Positions 1 through 7,335 of a stretch of 9,906 nt of DNA are shown in pieces. The position numbers and the translations under genes are program-made. The stretch covers positions 1 through 9,906 of the forward strand of contig CAMDOP010000106.1 in NCBI GenBank assembly GCA_945903675.1, read 5' to 3'. The DNA comes from Crenothrix polyspora (lineage in GTDB: Bacteria > Pseudomonadota > Gammaproteobacteria > Methylococcales > Methylomonadaceae). The notes under the pieces are model-generated. The model was not told the DNA's origin. It ran no database searches and worked only from the letters and a program-made list of their open reading frames with translations. Within the stretch, counting starts at the first letter, position 1, and each line of letters opens with the position of its first letter.

Positions 1-27
1 ATCGGGCCAATAATCTAATAAACTCAT
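1..27 (-). CDS. Start of next operon gene (5' end only), position of dpdH
   Basis: Only the first nine codons are visible, reading MSLLDYWPD, and the gene runs off the left edge. The ATG overlaps the stop of the preceding gene in a classic ATGA arrangement (ATG at 27-25, TGA at 26-24). A strong AGGAG ribosome site lies six bases upstream, so this start is well supported. In described dpd islands a large ATPase, DpdH, follows DpdG, so that is the natural guess. Nine residues are too few to show it, and no gene symbol is assigned. The four-base overlap implies translational coupling to the 292-residue protein. Confidence 0.6.
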
Positions 28-902
28 GACTCTCTCCTATCAGCAATCCAACTAATCCTTGACCGTTCACCATCAGGCAAACGGATTGTAAGACTTTCTC
101 GATTATCGGCTCTGTCGACAAAACCTATTTTATTCGCAACATTAAGTCTAAATAATGCATGGCTTAGACTAGCACTTATCTCATTATTAATTCTGTCATG
201 TTTAGTTTGCATTTGTGCTTCAACTTTTCTTCTATAGTACCCACCATCCAATATTGGGAGTATTTCAGATAATCTATTAATAAAAACTTTGCCCTGTAAC
301 TCTTTCTCACCAGCAAAAACATTATCTAGTATATTTTCAATCGCTCGAGTTGGGTCGCAAATATATCTAGTAGAAATTCCTACTTTGTCGATATATTCAA
401 AAAAACCAAGAAACACAGCGTAAGCAATTAAGGTTGGGGGGGAATTACTATTAATTTTTACCACAGTTTCATTGCTTAACTTCTCCGCTAACATATTACT
501 TTCAATATAAAGTTCCCCATAAAAGGTATATTGATCTATTGATAATAAGCAAGCTAAAGAGGTAAATAATCGCTCCGCCCTGTTACCATTTAGATCAGAC
601 TCAGGGGATAAGTTAGATAATAAGCAGTTCAATACCCTATACGAAAGAGAATCTTCTTTTTTATATAACTGACTGAGTTTTATACCCCCATCCTCTTTAA
701 TATAGAGGCCTTCTTCTATCCAGAAATTAAGTGTCTCATTAAATTTCCCCTCTTGATTTTCGTTTTTTGGCAACCCAATTGGTCGACAAATGGTTAACAA
801 CTCTTCAAATGATAAGGTTTTTTTTAATCTGATTAAAAGATTATCTATAAGACAAAGTAAGGAAAGACTGCTTCCCGCATGTGCGTTATTAATTATTGAC
901 AT
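24..902 (-). CDS. dpdG: DpdG-like protein of the dpd DNA-deazapurine restriction island
   Basis: 292 residues, no recognisable enzymatic motif, signal peptide or membrane segment; presumably cytoplasmic. Residues about 20-80 look like a winged-helix fold: helices around LSFEELLTICRPIGLP and a second helix near FNETLNFWIEEG followed by a short strand pair (LYIKEDGGIKLS). This would fit a DNA-binding or adaptor role but is a by-eye reading. The C-terminal third is rich in charged helices (ENILDNVFAGEKELQGK, then a KVEAQMQTKHDRINNE segment). The ATG start overlaps the end of the RecQ-like helicase gene by 14 bases, with only a weak GGA nine bases upstream, so translation is probably coupled. The name DpdG is inferred from length and from position right after DpdE- and DpdF-like helicases; the family's biochemical function is unknown beyond being part of the restriction set. 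Confidence 0.7.
   Translation of the reverse strand: MSIINNAHAGSSLSLLCLIDNLLIRLKKTLSFEELLTICRPIGLPKNENQEGKFNETLNFWIEEGLYIKEDGGIKLSQLYKKEDSLSYRVLNCLLSNLSPESDLNGNRAERLFTSLACLLSIDQYTFYGELYIESNMLAEKLSNETVVKINSNSPPTLIAYAVFLGFFEYIDKVGISTRYICDPTRAIENILDNVFAGEKELQGKVFINRLSEILPILDGGYYRRKVEAQMQTKHDRINNEISASLSHALFRLNVANKIGFVDRADNRESLTIRLPDGERSRISWIADRRES
34..38 (-). promoter_or_regulatory. Ribosome binding site of the left-edge gene
   Basis: AGGAG on the minus strand, six bases before the ATG at 27-25. It lies inside the last codons of the preceding gene and is the main evidence that a new gene starts at the window edge. Confidence 0.65.
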
Positions 903-3351
903 AATTTATTCCAAATTGACTAATTGATGTGTAGTTATGTATTAACCACCATTTTCTATTGGGATTGTTAGGATCAACGATGTCAATATGACCGATAATT
1001 ATCGTGGGCACAGTGGGACTAAATTTTTCTAGTTGATCGTCCTTCATGTATATTCTTAGTTCTGACCAAAACTTACTACTTTTATTAGACTGTATCTCGC
1101 TGAAAAATACTGTACCTACAGGTAAAATTTTATCTGATAACAAATTTAATACCTCTTCATTTGCTCTAATTACTTTCACTTTATTGCTGCTTAATAATGC
1201 AGATATCAAAGGTCTCCAACTATGCAATATCTGTAAGTTTTCTAAATTATTTTCCTCAAAGTAAACAGCTAGAGGTCTATTAATAGGTATGTCATTACAT
1301 TTATGTAAAACCCAACCATCTATTTTAGATAAACCACCAACTTGAATTGTAGAAACAACCCTACCTAAACTAATACAATGTGGACAACCCCCACAAATGT
1401 ATTCAGGTGCATTAAAATTAGTTGTGTAATAATTAAATAGAAGATCACATAGAGAGATTTGAGTATTATTTAACCACTTTACTAATACACTATGGCCAAG
1501 AGACCTCTTTTTATTCTCATTCTTCCGTAACGGTGTAACTCTTTCTTCCCAAACGACAGAACTTAAGTGACCATAACCTTCCGGCGTAATATCAACTTCT
1601 ATATGATCAAAGTATTTTTTGAAATAGTTATGTTGCTGTTGAATATCTCCCTCTGGATTTGGCACTGGATAATACAATTTAATAAGCCCTGTTCGTTGCA
1701 TTAATAATAATGTACGAATATTCCAAGCCCTATTTTCGTCGTTACCTCGCCAGATATGCGGAGGTTTTATATTTAAATCGATCTTTATTCTGTGATGTGT
1801 TCCTTGATCGCTGTTAGCATGCATCGCTTTCCAACGTATCAACCCTAATTTTGGAGTAATAACTCTTAACCTTGCTAATCTACTAGCCTGATTTACTTGT
1901 TGATCATGAAAAATTAAATGTGATAAGCATGCACAACCATCACGTCCACCCCGTCCAGATTCTTGATAAAAACGATCTAAATTCTCAGGTACAGATGCAT
2001 GCAACACCGACCTTACATTGCCTTTGTCCATGCCTACACCGAATGCTGATGTGGCTATCATGATATCTATTTCCTCATTATGCCACTTTTGGATTAATGT
2101 TTCTCGAGCCCTGGTCGATGTCTTACTTGTAAAAACGGCATATCGATTAAAACCTATCTCGCGTATTATTTTTTCAAAAGCCATTACTTCTGGCTTAGTT
2201 GTTCCATAAAGAATCATCGGTCTGGGCATATTCAAAATTTGCCTTGTTACCTCTTTCACATGCGCGTCAATATCTTCCGATTTGGTAACCGAGTAACAAG
2301 GTTCTGGACGTAAATAGTTACCATTTATTTTGATTGCTATTTGACCAAATGGAACAAATAAACTTTCAAGGATCTCCCAACTCAACTCATTTAGTGTGGC
2401 AGACATTAATATTTTTTTTATACCTTTAGGTATTTTCGCTTGATGGGAAACTTCTTGTAATGAATTAAACAATGGAGCTAATAATTGAAACTCTGGTCGG
2501 AACTCGCTGCCCCATTGATCAACTAAATGAGCTTCATCAATGATTAGAGAACCTATTCCACCTGTACTCGCCAGATCAAATAAAATGGGCAAAAGGTTAT
2601 ATTGAACAGCAGATTCGGGGGAGCAAAATAAAATACGTTGTGAACCTTGTCTTAATCGTTCCTTTATAGAGGAACGCTCACCTTCATCCTGATTTCCATA
2701 CCAAGCATAACTGCCGTTATGTCCAGTTTTCGAGTTAGTAAAAAGGGTTTTTACTCGATTACTTTGTTCAATTGCCAATCCAACAGTTGGTACAATAACC
2801 AGGTGTAACTTATTGGGAGGTGATGCCAACGCCAAGGCATGAATAACTAATGTTTTACCACAACCAGTTGGAAGATTAATAATCAGAGTACTATCGTCAG
2901 GCGCTGTTAGGCATAAACGTACCGCATCCTTTTGCCCTTGACCGTTGTAATACGAATAATTTGGATCTTTTAAAAGTTTAAATAAAAAATGATCTATTTT
3001 TTCTTGTTTAATAAACCTGCGTTTAACACGCTTATAAACATCAATTTCTTGTGTGCTCGGTTGCCAATTTTCTAATTTAATGTATTTAGTTAATCCACTC
3101 TGCATTAAACCAAATCTTCCTAAAATTTCTTGAGAGTAATTATTCTGTGAAATTATTAACATTGGCTCTATAATGCCGTGTGATTTTGCACATCTTAAAG
3201 CATCTTGACAAGCCTTTAATTTATCAGCATCATTCGAAGAACTATGAATTAACACTTTGTATAACCGGATAAAAAAATCCTCAGTTATTTCAGTTATTTG
3301 TTCTTCTGCACCCTTTAATAGATCAACAAGTTTATTCCATTGACTTTGCAC
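889..3351 (-). CDS. dpdF: DpdF-like RecQ-family helicase with zinc cluster
   Basis: 820-residue superfamily 2 helicase, cytoplasmic. An N-terminal region of about 135 residues without clear motifs precedes the motor. Then come motif Q-like YNGQGQKDAV (about 135-143), Walker A PTGCGKT (161-167), DEAH box in the RecQ-type context DEAHLVDQWG (272-281) followed by FRPEFQ, motif III SAT (317-319), motif V IATSAFGVGMDKG (432-444) and motif VI YQESGRGGRDG (462-472). A RecQ-like zinc cluster C-x17-C-x2-C-x2-C uses Cys635, 653, 656 and 659. The last 150 residues have no HRDC domain that I can see. The start is GTG with AGGAGG four bases upstream, 11 bases after the stop of the SNF2-type gene. In dpd islands DpdF is a helicase of the restriction arm acting beside DpdE; the match in type, size and order is good. 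A housekeeping RecQ is unlikely given the N-terminal extension and the neighbours. Confidence 0.85.
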   Translation of the reverse strand: MQSQWNKLVDLLKGAEEQITEITEDFFIRLYKVLIHSSSNDADKLKACQDALRCAKSHGIIEPMLIISQNNYSQEILGRFGLMQSGLTKYIKLENWQPSTQEIDVYKRVKRRFIKQEKIDHFLFKLLKDPNYSYYNGQGQKDAVRLCLTAPDDSTLIINLPTGCGKTLVIHALALASPPNKLHLVIVPTVGLAIEQSNRVKTLFTNSKTGHNGSYAWYGNQDEGERSSIKERLRQGSQRILFCSPESAVQYNLLPILFDLASTGGIGSLIIDEAHLVDQWGSEFRPEFQLLAPLFNSLQEVSHQAKIPKGIKKILMSATLNELSWEILESLFVPFGQIAIKINGNYLRPEPCYSVTKSEDIDAHVKEVTRQILNMPRPMILYGTTKPEVMAFEKIIREIGFNRYAVFTSKTSTRARETLIQKWHNEEIDIMIATSAFGVGMDKGNVRSVLHASVPENLDRFYQESGRGGRDGCACLSHLIFHDQQVNQASRLARLRVITPKLGLIRWKAMHANSDQGTHHRIKIDLNIKPPHIWRGNDENRAWNIRTLLLMQRTGLIKLYYPVPNPEGDIQQQHNYFKKYFDHIEVDITPEGYGHLSSVVWEERVTPLRKNENKKRSLGHSVLVKWLNNTQISLCDLLFNYYTTNFNAPEYICGGCPHCISLGRVVSTIQVGGLSKIDGWVLHKCNDIPINRPLAVYFEENNLENLQILHSWRPLISALLSSNKVKVIRANEEVLNLLSDKILPVGTVFFSEIQSNKSSKFWSELRIYMKDDQLEKFSPTVPTIIIGHIDIVDPNNPNRKWWLIHNYTSISQFGINYVNN

Positions 3352-3361
3352 CCTCCCTCCT
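3352..3361 (-). promoter_or_regulatory. Purine-rich ribosome binding site of dpdF
   Basis: The minus strand reads AGGAGGGAGG directly before the GTG start at 3351-3349. It contains a full AGGAGG only four bases from the start and a second GGAGG abutting it. It fills the 11-base gap between the two helicase genes and supports the GTG, since no ATG is close. The doubled site with such short spacing is unusual. Confidence 0.6.
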
Positions 3362-3362
3362 A

Positions 3363-6300
3363 TTACACCAGCACAACAGCATGCATTGAGATCAATTGTT
3401 TATGATGCGCTTTTATAGTAGACCCACTTGACAAATTATCGATTTCTTTCCTAGCTATTTTTTCTGCATTCAAAACGCTACTTTTCCATTGATCTTCTGG
3501 GAATGTAGAAACCAATTGTGGCCAATCACTTACTCGTATATTTTTATCAACATTTTCATCGTAGGACCGATTTAAAAAATCAATGGCCTTTTCATCTGAA
3601 ACAATTGTTCCTTGTTCATTCAACCAAAAACTAACCAATTTTGGTGGCATTAATTCATCACCTTTTCGTTGTCTAACAAATGAGGCATTATTTTGATATG
3701 CTAGTAATAACCAATCAAATTTAAAAAATTTACGAGGTTCAGGTAAATTAGTATTTGTATTGATGGTTCGCAGAATTGCGGAACAAGAACCACGTGAATC
3801 CGAAATCAATAAATTCCATATTGAATCTACAAAAGGTTGCCCGTATCTAAAGGGATATATATAACCATTACCAACTGTTAAAGATCTTGATGGACTCATT
3901 AAATGAGTAGATGGAGGATAACCATTACCAAAATCTATACCGATAAAACAATTATCAAGAAATGTTCGAACATCAACCAGAGTTTTTGCTCCATCGTGTG
4001 TACTATCTATAAATTCGAATCTAAATGTCCCTGCTCCATATGCCTTTAATACAAATTTTAACCCTCTAGTAATCCATCCTTTCATCTCTGTAAATTGATC
4101 TTCAGCAACTTCATCTGCATCAATCATTTCATCTGAAAATTGTTGTGCTAACTGCACATCTTCATCCAATGACATTAGTGCATGCTGAACTTCTACTCTT
4201 TTTGACTCTCTTTTAATTAGACCCTCGTTACCCTCTAGAATCAACTTACTTTTATCAAAAACGATTAAACCATCAACGATAATTTCTTGCCACATCGACT
4301 CTAAATGTTCTTCTAATACATACTGTAAACTGGCAACCGATTTTTCAAATATATTTAAAGTTTCAATTAACAACGTTACCCATTGGGTAACTACTCGATC
4401 ACTATTAGGGATTAAAACAATGCTGTCTACAGGTCTAACTCCCCTTAAATTAGCACTATAACGATTAAGTCGACCTAATCGTTGCTCAATACGGCTTATT
4501 GATCTTGGTATGCTGTAATGAACAGCCAATTTTGATCCACCATGTAAATTTAAACCATCCTCCCCATTCTCATCACACACCAAAATTTTTATGCGACTTG
4601 CTGCTTTACAAAACTCTGGATTCACCTGCTTAATATGTTGTTCAACACCATCATGATAATCAACAAGCAATAACTGATATACATGATCAGCTATAGATTT
4701 CTCAGTGCAAAAAACAACAACTTTGCCATTTTCATTATGCGATAACCACTGAATCAAAGATTTTTTTAAATATTCATCTTTACATTCTTGCTCTATCTTG
4801 GCGACATCTCTTATTTGCTGTAAATATTGATTTTCTTGATCATCAATATTTTTGTTCTTGTTTAACAAATCTTGTGCTTTCCCACCTATTAAAACTGGAG
4901 CAATTAATAATGAATCTAACCACTCTAGATAGGTATCCTGTCCCATAAACTGATAATGTTTGGGATCATTAATCGCTTCAGAACGATAGTCATCAATCAA
5001 CTCATCTAATGTTATGTGATTTTGCGGCAAATCTATTTGTTGTATCTGGACACCATTTAATCCGGGAAATAAATTTCTAAGTTGTGGGTCATCATGCCTA
5101 TTCCTCAACATTCTTCGATGTATTTTGTAATGATCTCCTAAATATTTTTTAAACTGTCTAATGTAATTTAATCGGTTATCTGAATTATTTTCATCTAACT
5201 GTAAACCTTGTAGATAAGGTAATAGTTGATCAACTTTATTTTGAAGTTCAATGTCATCTGGGAACATTCCTCTAATCTGATTAACATTAGTTCTAACTAC
5301 AATATTATGTGAATTAGGATCGATTGAACTATATAAACCTCCTAATAACTCACGCTGCCGAACTCTTTCTTCAAAATCTATAACACCTTGCTCTGTTAAT
5401 GAATAATCATTTGGACTTAAACAACATAACATAGCCAAAAAATTCTTCTCATTGCCGTTTAGAGGCGTACCAGATAATAGCAGCACGACTTCAGAATCAT
5501 TGGCTACATTAAAATACGCGGTATAGACATCTTTTAAATTACTATCAGTAGACCATGCGTAAGGAGCGATTAAATGCATTTCATCTACAACCAACATTGT
5601 TGGCTTATTAATAAGTTCTATTAAATTTACAATTTCATGATGAGCACAAATATGTATTAATGCCTCTGGGTTCTCGCCACCAATATCTATTACCTCACCC
5701 AAATGGAATCTCATTGTTAATTCATTTGTCCATTGAGTAATTAACGCTTCAGGTACAGCTAAAATTACTTTAGATGCGTTTTTTGCCTCTAAAACATGTT
5801 GTTTAATAACAATACCCGCTTCAATTGTTTTACCCAGTCCCACCTCATCTGCAAGAAGATATTTTGGTGTTTCGTCTTGCAAGACTCTTGACACGACAGC
5901 TAATTGATGTGCTTCTAATTCAATGCTGCTACTTGATATAGCAGAAATAGCTTTACATGATGCGCGTTGCTCTATATAAGCTTTAACAAATTTGTAGCGG
6001 TGTGGAACAAAAAAAGGAGCGTCATTCGATTGTGCGGCTAAAAAATCAGCAGGCCTTAAATCTTGCCCACCTAAATTTAAAACGTACATATCGGCAAGTT
6101 CGACTTCAACAAACTCGTCCACTCTTATAATCAATAGGTGTCTCTTTTTAGGTCTTGGTCCGCCGTATCTTGTTCTTTGCCAGCGATTAATAATTGGAAC
6201 TTTATAATAAATAATTGCTTCTTCATAAAGCGGAACTAATTTAATTGTATCTAATGACATCATTAGATGTCTTGCTTCATGATTTAACGGCGACTCAAAA

Positions 6301-6398
6301 AAACATATTCCTACTTCATTCAAAATTGTGTTCAATGATTGGATCTTACCTATCCCATCAAACTCGCTTGACATAACCAAATCACCTATATTAAACAC
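3363..6398 (-). CDS. dpdE: DpdE-like SNF2-family helicase/translocase
   Basis: 1011-residue SNF2-type superfamily 2 ATPase, cytoplasmic. The N-terminus (FNIGDLVMSSEFDGIGKIQS, 2-21) resembles a small beta-barrel of the KOW/CarD kind, which favours the GTG start over Met9. Motor motifs: EAHQ (162-165), Walker A DEVGLGKT (184-191), motif II VDEMH (271-275, DEMH rather than DEAH), motif III LLSGTPLNG (307-315), motif V GEDGLNL (612-618) and motif VI QRLGRLNR (639-646). A long insert (about 330-540) separates the two RecA lobes, as in SNF2/RapA-like proteins. Residues 660-1011 have no motif I recognise. GGAG lies eight bases before the GTG. It opens the operon that continues into the RecQ-like helicase 11 bases later. 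In dpd islands DpdE belongs to the restriction arm that rejects DNA lacking 7-deazaguanine; a DNA-translocating motor role is inferred. DISARM DrmD and other defence SNF2 proteins are alternatives, but the que genes next door favour dpd. Confidence 0.85.
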   Translation of the reverse strand: MFNIGDLVMSSEFDGIGKIQSLNTILNEVGICFFESPLNHEARHLMMSLDTIKLVPLYEEAIIYYKVPIINRWQRTRYGGPRPKKRHLLIIRVDEFVEVELADMYVLNLGGQDLRPADFLAAQSNDAPFFVPHRYKFVKAYIEQRASCKAISAISSSSIELEAHQLAVVSRVLQDETPKYLLADEVGLGKTIEAGIVIKQHVLEAKNASKVILAVPEALITQWTNELTMRFHLGEVIDIGGENPEALIHICAHHEIVNLIELINKPTMLVVDEMHLIAPYAWSTDSNLKDVYTAYFNVANDSEVVLLLSGTPLNGNEKNFLAMLCCLSPNDYSLTEQGVIDFEERVRQRELLGGLYSSIDPNSHNIVVRTNVNQIRGMFPDDIELQNKVDQLLPYLQGLQLDENNSDNRLNYIRQFKKYLGDHYKIHRRMLRNRHDDPQLRNLFPGLNGVQIQQIDLPQNHITLDELIDDYRSEAINDPKHYQFMGQDTYLEWLDSLLIAPVLIGGKAQDLLNKNKNIDDQENQYLQQIRDVAKIEQECKDEYLKKSLIQWLSHNENGKVVVFCTEKSIADHVYQLLLVDYHDGVEQHIKQVNPEFCKAASRIKILVCDENGEDGLNLHGGSKLAVHYSIPRSISRIEQRLGRLNRYSANLRGVRPVDSIVLIPNSDRVVTQWVTLLIETLNIFEKSVASLQYVLEEHLESMWQEIIVDGLIVFDKSKLILEGNEGLIKRESKRVEVQHALMSLDEDVQLAQQFSDEMIDADEVAEDQFTEMKGWITRGLKFVLKAYGAGTFRFEFIDSTHDGAKTLVDVRTFLDNCFIGIDFGNGYPPSTHLMSPSRSLTVGNGYIYPFRYGQPFVDSIWNLLISDSRGSCSAILRTINTNTNLPEPRKFFKFDWLLLAYQNNASFVRQRKGDELMPPKLVSFWLNEQGTIVSDEKAIDFLNRSYDENVDKNIRVSDWPQLVSTFPEDQWKSSVLNAEKIARKEIDNLSSGSTIKAHHKQLISMHAVVLV

Positions 6399-6406
6399 AA
6401 TAAAAA

Positions 6407-6410
6407 CTCC
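6407..6410 (-). promoter_or_regulatory. Ribosome binding site of dpdE
   Basis: GGAG on the minus strand, eight bases upstream of the GTG at 6398-6396. It decides the GTG start; the internal Met9 lacks a comparable site. Confidence 0.6.
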
Positions 6411-6422
6411 AATAATATGAGG

Positions 6423-6439
6423 AAGTTGCGAGACAACTT
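6423..6439. repeat. Perfect inverted repeat (proximal), candidate operator of dpdE
   Basis: AAGTTG and CAACTT arms of six bases separated by five (AAGTTGCGAGACAACTT). It sits about 25 bases upstream of the dpdE start, in the presumed leader, and touches the second inverted repeat through a shared TT. It could be a DNA-binding protein site or, in RNA, a small hairpin just before the ribosome binding site. Confidence 0.5.
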
Positions 6440-6456
6440 ATCACTTACAGTGATAA
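6438..6456. repeat. Perfect inverted repeat (distal), candidate operator of dpdE
   Basis: TTATCACTTACAGTGATAA: eight-base arms with a three-base spacer, perfectly matched. It lies just downstream of the candidate -10 element (6470-6475), where a dimeric repressor would block transcription of the dpd genes. No regulator gene is present in the window, so the protein that would bind is unknown. Confidence 0.6.
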
Positions 6457-6469
6457 CTATGCCCAGATT

Positions 6470-6475
6470 TTTATA
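6470..6475 (-). promoter_or_regulatory. Candidate -10 element for the dpdE operon
   Basis: TATAAA on the minus strand, about 75 bases before the dpdE start, in an otherwise AT-rich spacer. No good -35 hexamer is found at 16-18 bases (CAGTCC at 17), so this would be an activator-dependent or weak promoter. Its position immediately ahead of two perfect inverted repeats is the best support. Confidence 0.35.
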
Positions 6476-6699
6476 CCATCGCAAAATAACAGGGACTGCG
6501 ACCTATTAGGAGTTATTTCCACAAAAAAAACGTCAACGGCTTAATCTTAAGTCATGTGTAATTTGTCGGGTTTCCCGAACAGAAATTTTGCAAGTTACTC
6601 ATATATTTATTAATTTTTAGGCTTATTTATACTTCTCGGTTACAAGTAAGAAATCTAATACATTAATTATTAAAATATCAAATCGACCTTTAACGTTAA

Positions 6700-7335
6700 C
6701 TACCTAATACCGATAATTTTGTGAACCTGTACACTCAATCGCCAATTTGGGTTAGCTTTACAATATTCAATTGCCATCTGAGTATTCTTTTTGCGATCAA
6801 TACCATCCATTGGCTGCAAATAAAAATTATCAAAACCATAGTTTTTATATGAATCAGGGTGCCCACCCTCTTGAGGATAAACTAACTTTAACTCCTCTCC
6901 CTCAGTAATTACTAAAGTTGTATTTGCTTTCGGACTAACACATACCCAATCTATTCCCTTTGGCGCCTTCAAGGTTCCGTTTGTTTCAACAGCCACTTCA
7001 AAACCTTTTAAATGAAATGCATTTATTAATTCGGCATCTAGCTGCAACAATGGTTCTCCCCCAGTACAGACTACTAAAGGTACTCCCAACCCATTCTGTG
7101 GCCATAAATCAGCAACTACTTGCGATAGGTACTCTGAAGAGCTAAATTTCCCTATATCAACTGCGCTATCCCAAATAAAATCAGTATCGCAAAATTTGCA
7201 AATCGCCTTATCACGATCACTCTCTTTGCCTGACCAGAGATTACAACCAGCAAATCGACAAAAAACTGCGGGGCGCCCTGTATTTGCACCTTCACCTTGA
7301 AGGGTATAAAAAATTTCTTTTACTGTATAAGTCAT
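6700..7335 (-). CDS. queE: 7-carboxy-7-deazaguanine synthase (radical SAM) QueE
   Basis: 211 residues, a usual QueE length. QueE converts carboxy-tetrahydropterin to 7-carboxy-7-deazaguanine, the ring-contracting step toward preQ0, using S-adenosylmethionine and a 4Fe-4S cluster. The N-terminus shows the family signature VKEIFYTLQGEG (5-16). The cluster ligands are Cys31, Cys46 and Cys49, a C-x14-C-x2-C motif typical of one QueE branch rather than the common radical SAM C-x3-C-x2-C. The SAM-binding TGGEPLLQ is at 91-98, VETNGT at 116-121 and VSPK at 133-136, with YLQPMDG near 172-178. The ATG immediately follows the TAG stop of queD with no gap, so the three que genes form one unit. No clear Shine-Dalgarno is seen, suggesting coupled translation. 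It is last in the que unit. The product could feed tRNA queuosine as well as DNA modification. Confidence 0.95.
   Translation of the reverse strand: MTYTVKEIFYTLQGEGANTGRPAVFCRFAGCNLWSGKESDRDKAICKFCDTDFIWDSAVDIGKFSSSEYLSQVVADLWPQNGLGVPLVVCTGGEPLLQLDAELINAFHLKGFEVAVETNGTLKAPKGIDWVCVSPKANTTLVITEGEELKLVYPQEGGHPDSYKNYGFDNFYLQPMDGIDRKKNTQMAIEYCKANPNWRLSVQVHKIIGIR

Larger units (their letters stand above)
6399..6699. other. Intergenic region between queE and dpdE
   Basis: About 300 AT-rich bases with no credible gene on either strand. Near dpdE it holds the ribosome site, two inverted repeats and a -10-like element described separately. In the middle is a small hairpin, TCGGG-AAA-CCCGA on the minus strand (6566-6578). 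About 35 bases further along that strand is a run of eight T (6523-6530). Together these might weakly terminate transcription coming from queE, but the hairpin and T-run are not adjacent. A ten-base palindrome TTAACGTTAA (6690-6699) abuts the queE stop; no role is evident. Confidence 0.55.

Noticed and set aside
1046..2209. Plus-strand reading frames at 1046-1264 and 2018-2209
   Set aside because: They run antisense inside the RecQ-like helicase gene, whose motifs are continuous there; no ribosome sites or recognisable products.
3363..6398. DISARM or BREX assignment for the SNF2-type gene
   Set aside because: DISARM also has an SNF2-like helicase, but no methyltransferase, DUF1998 or phospholipase D gene is next to it, and the RecQ-like partner and preQ0 genes fit dpd better.
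6566..6578. Strong terminator after queE
   Set aside because: The TCGGG-AAA-CCCGA stem is only five bases and is not followed by a T-run; the eight T are about 35 bases further on. Kept only as part of the intergenic description.
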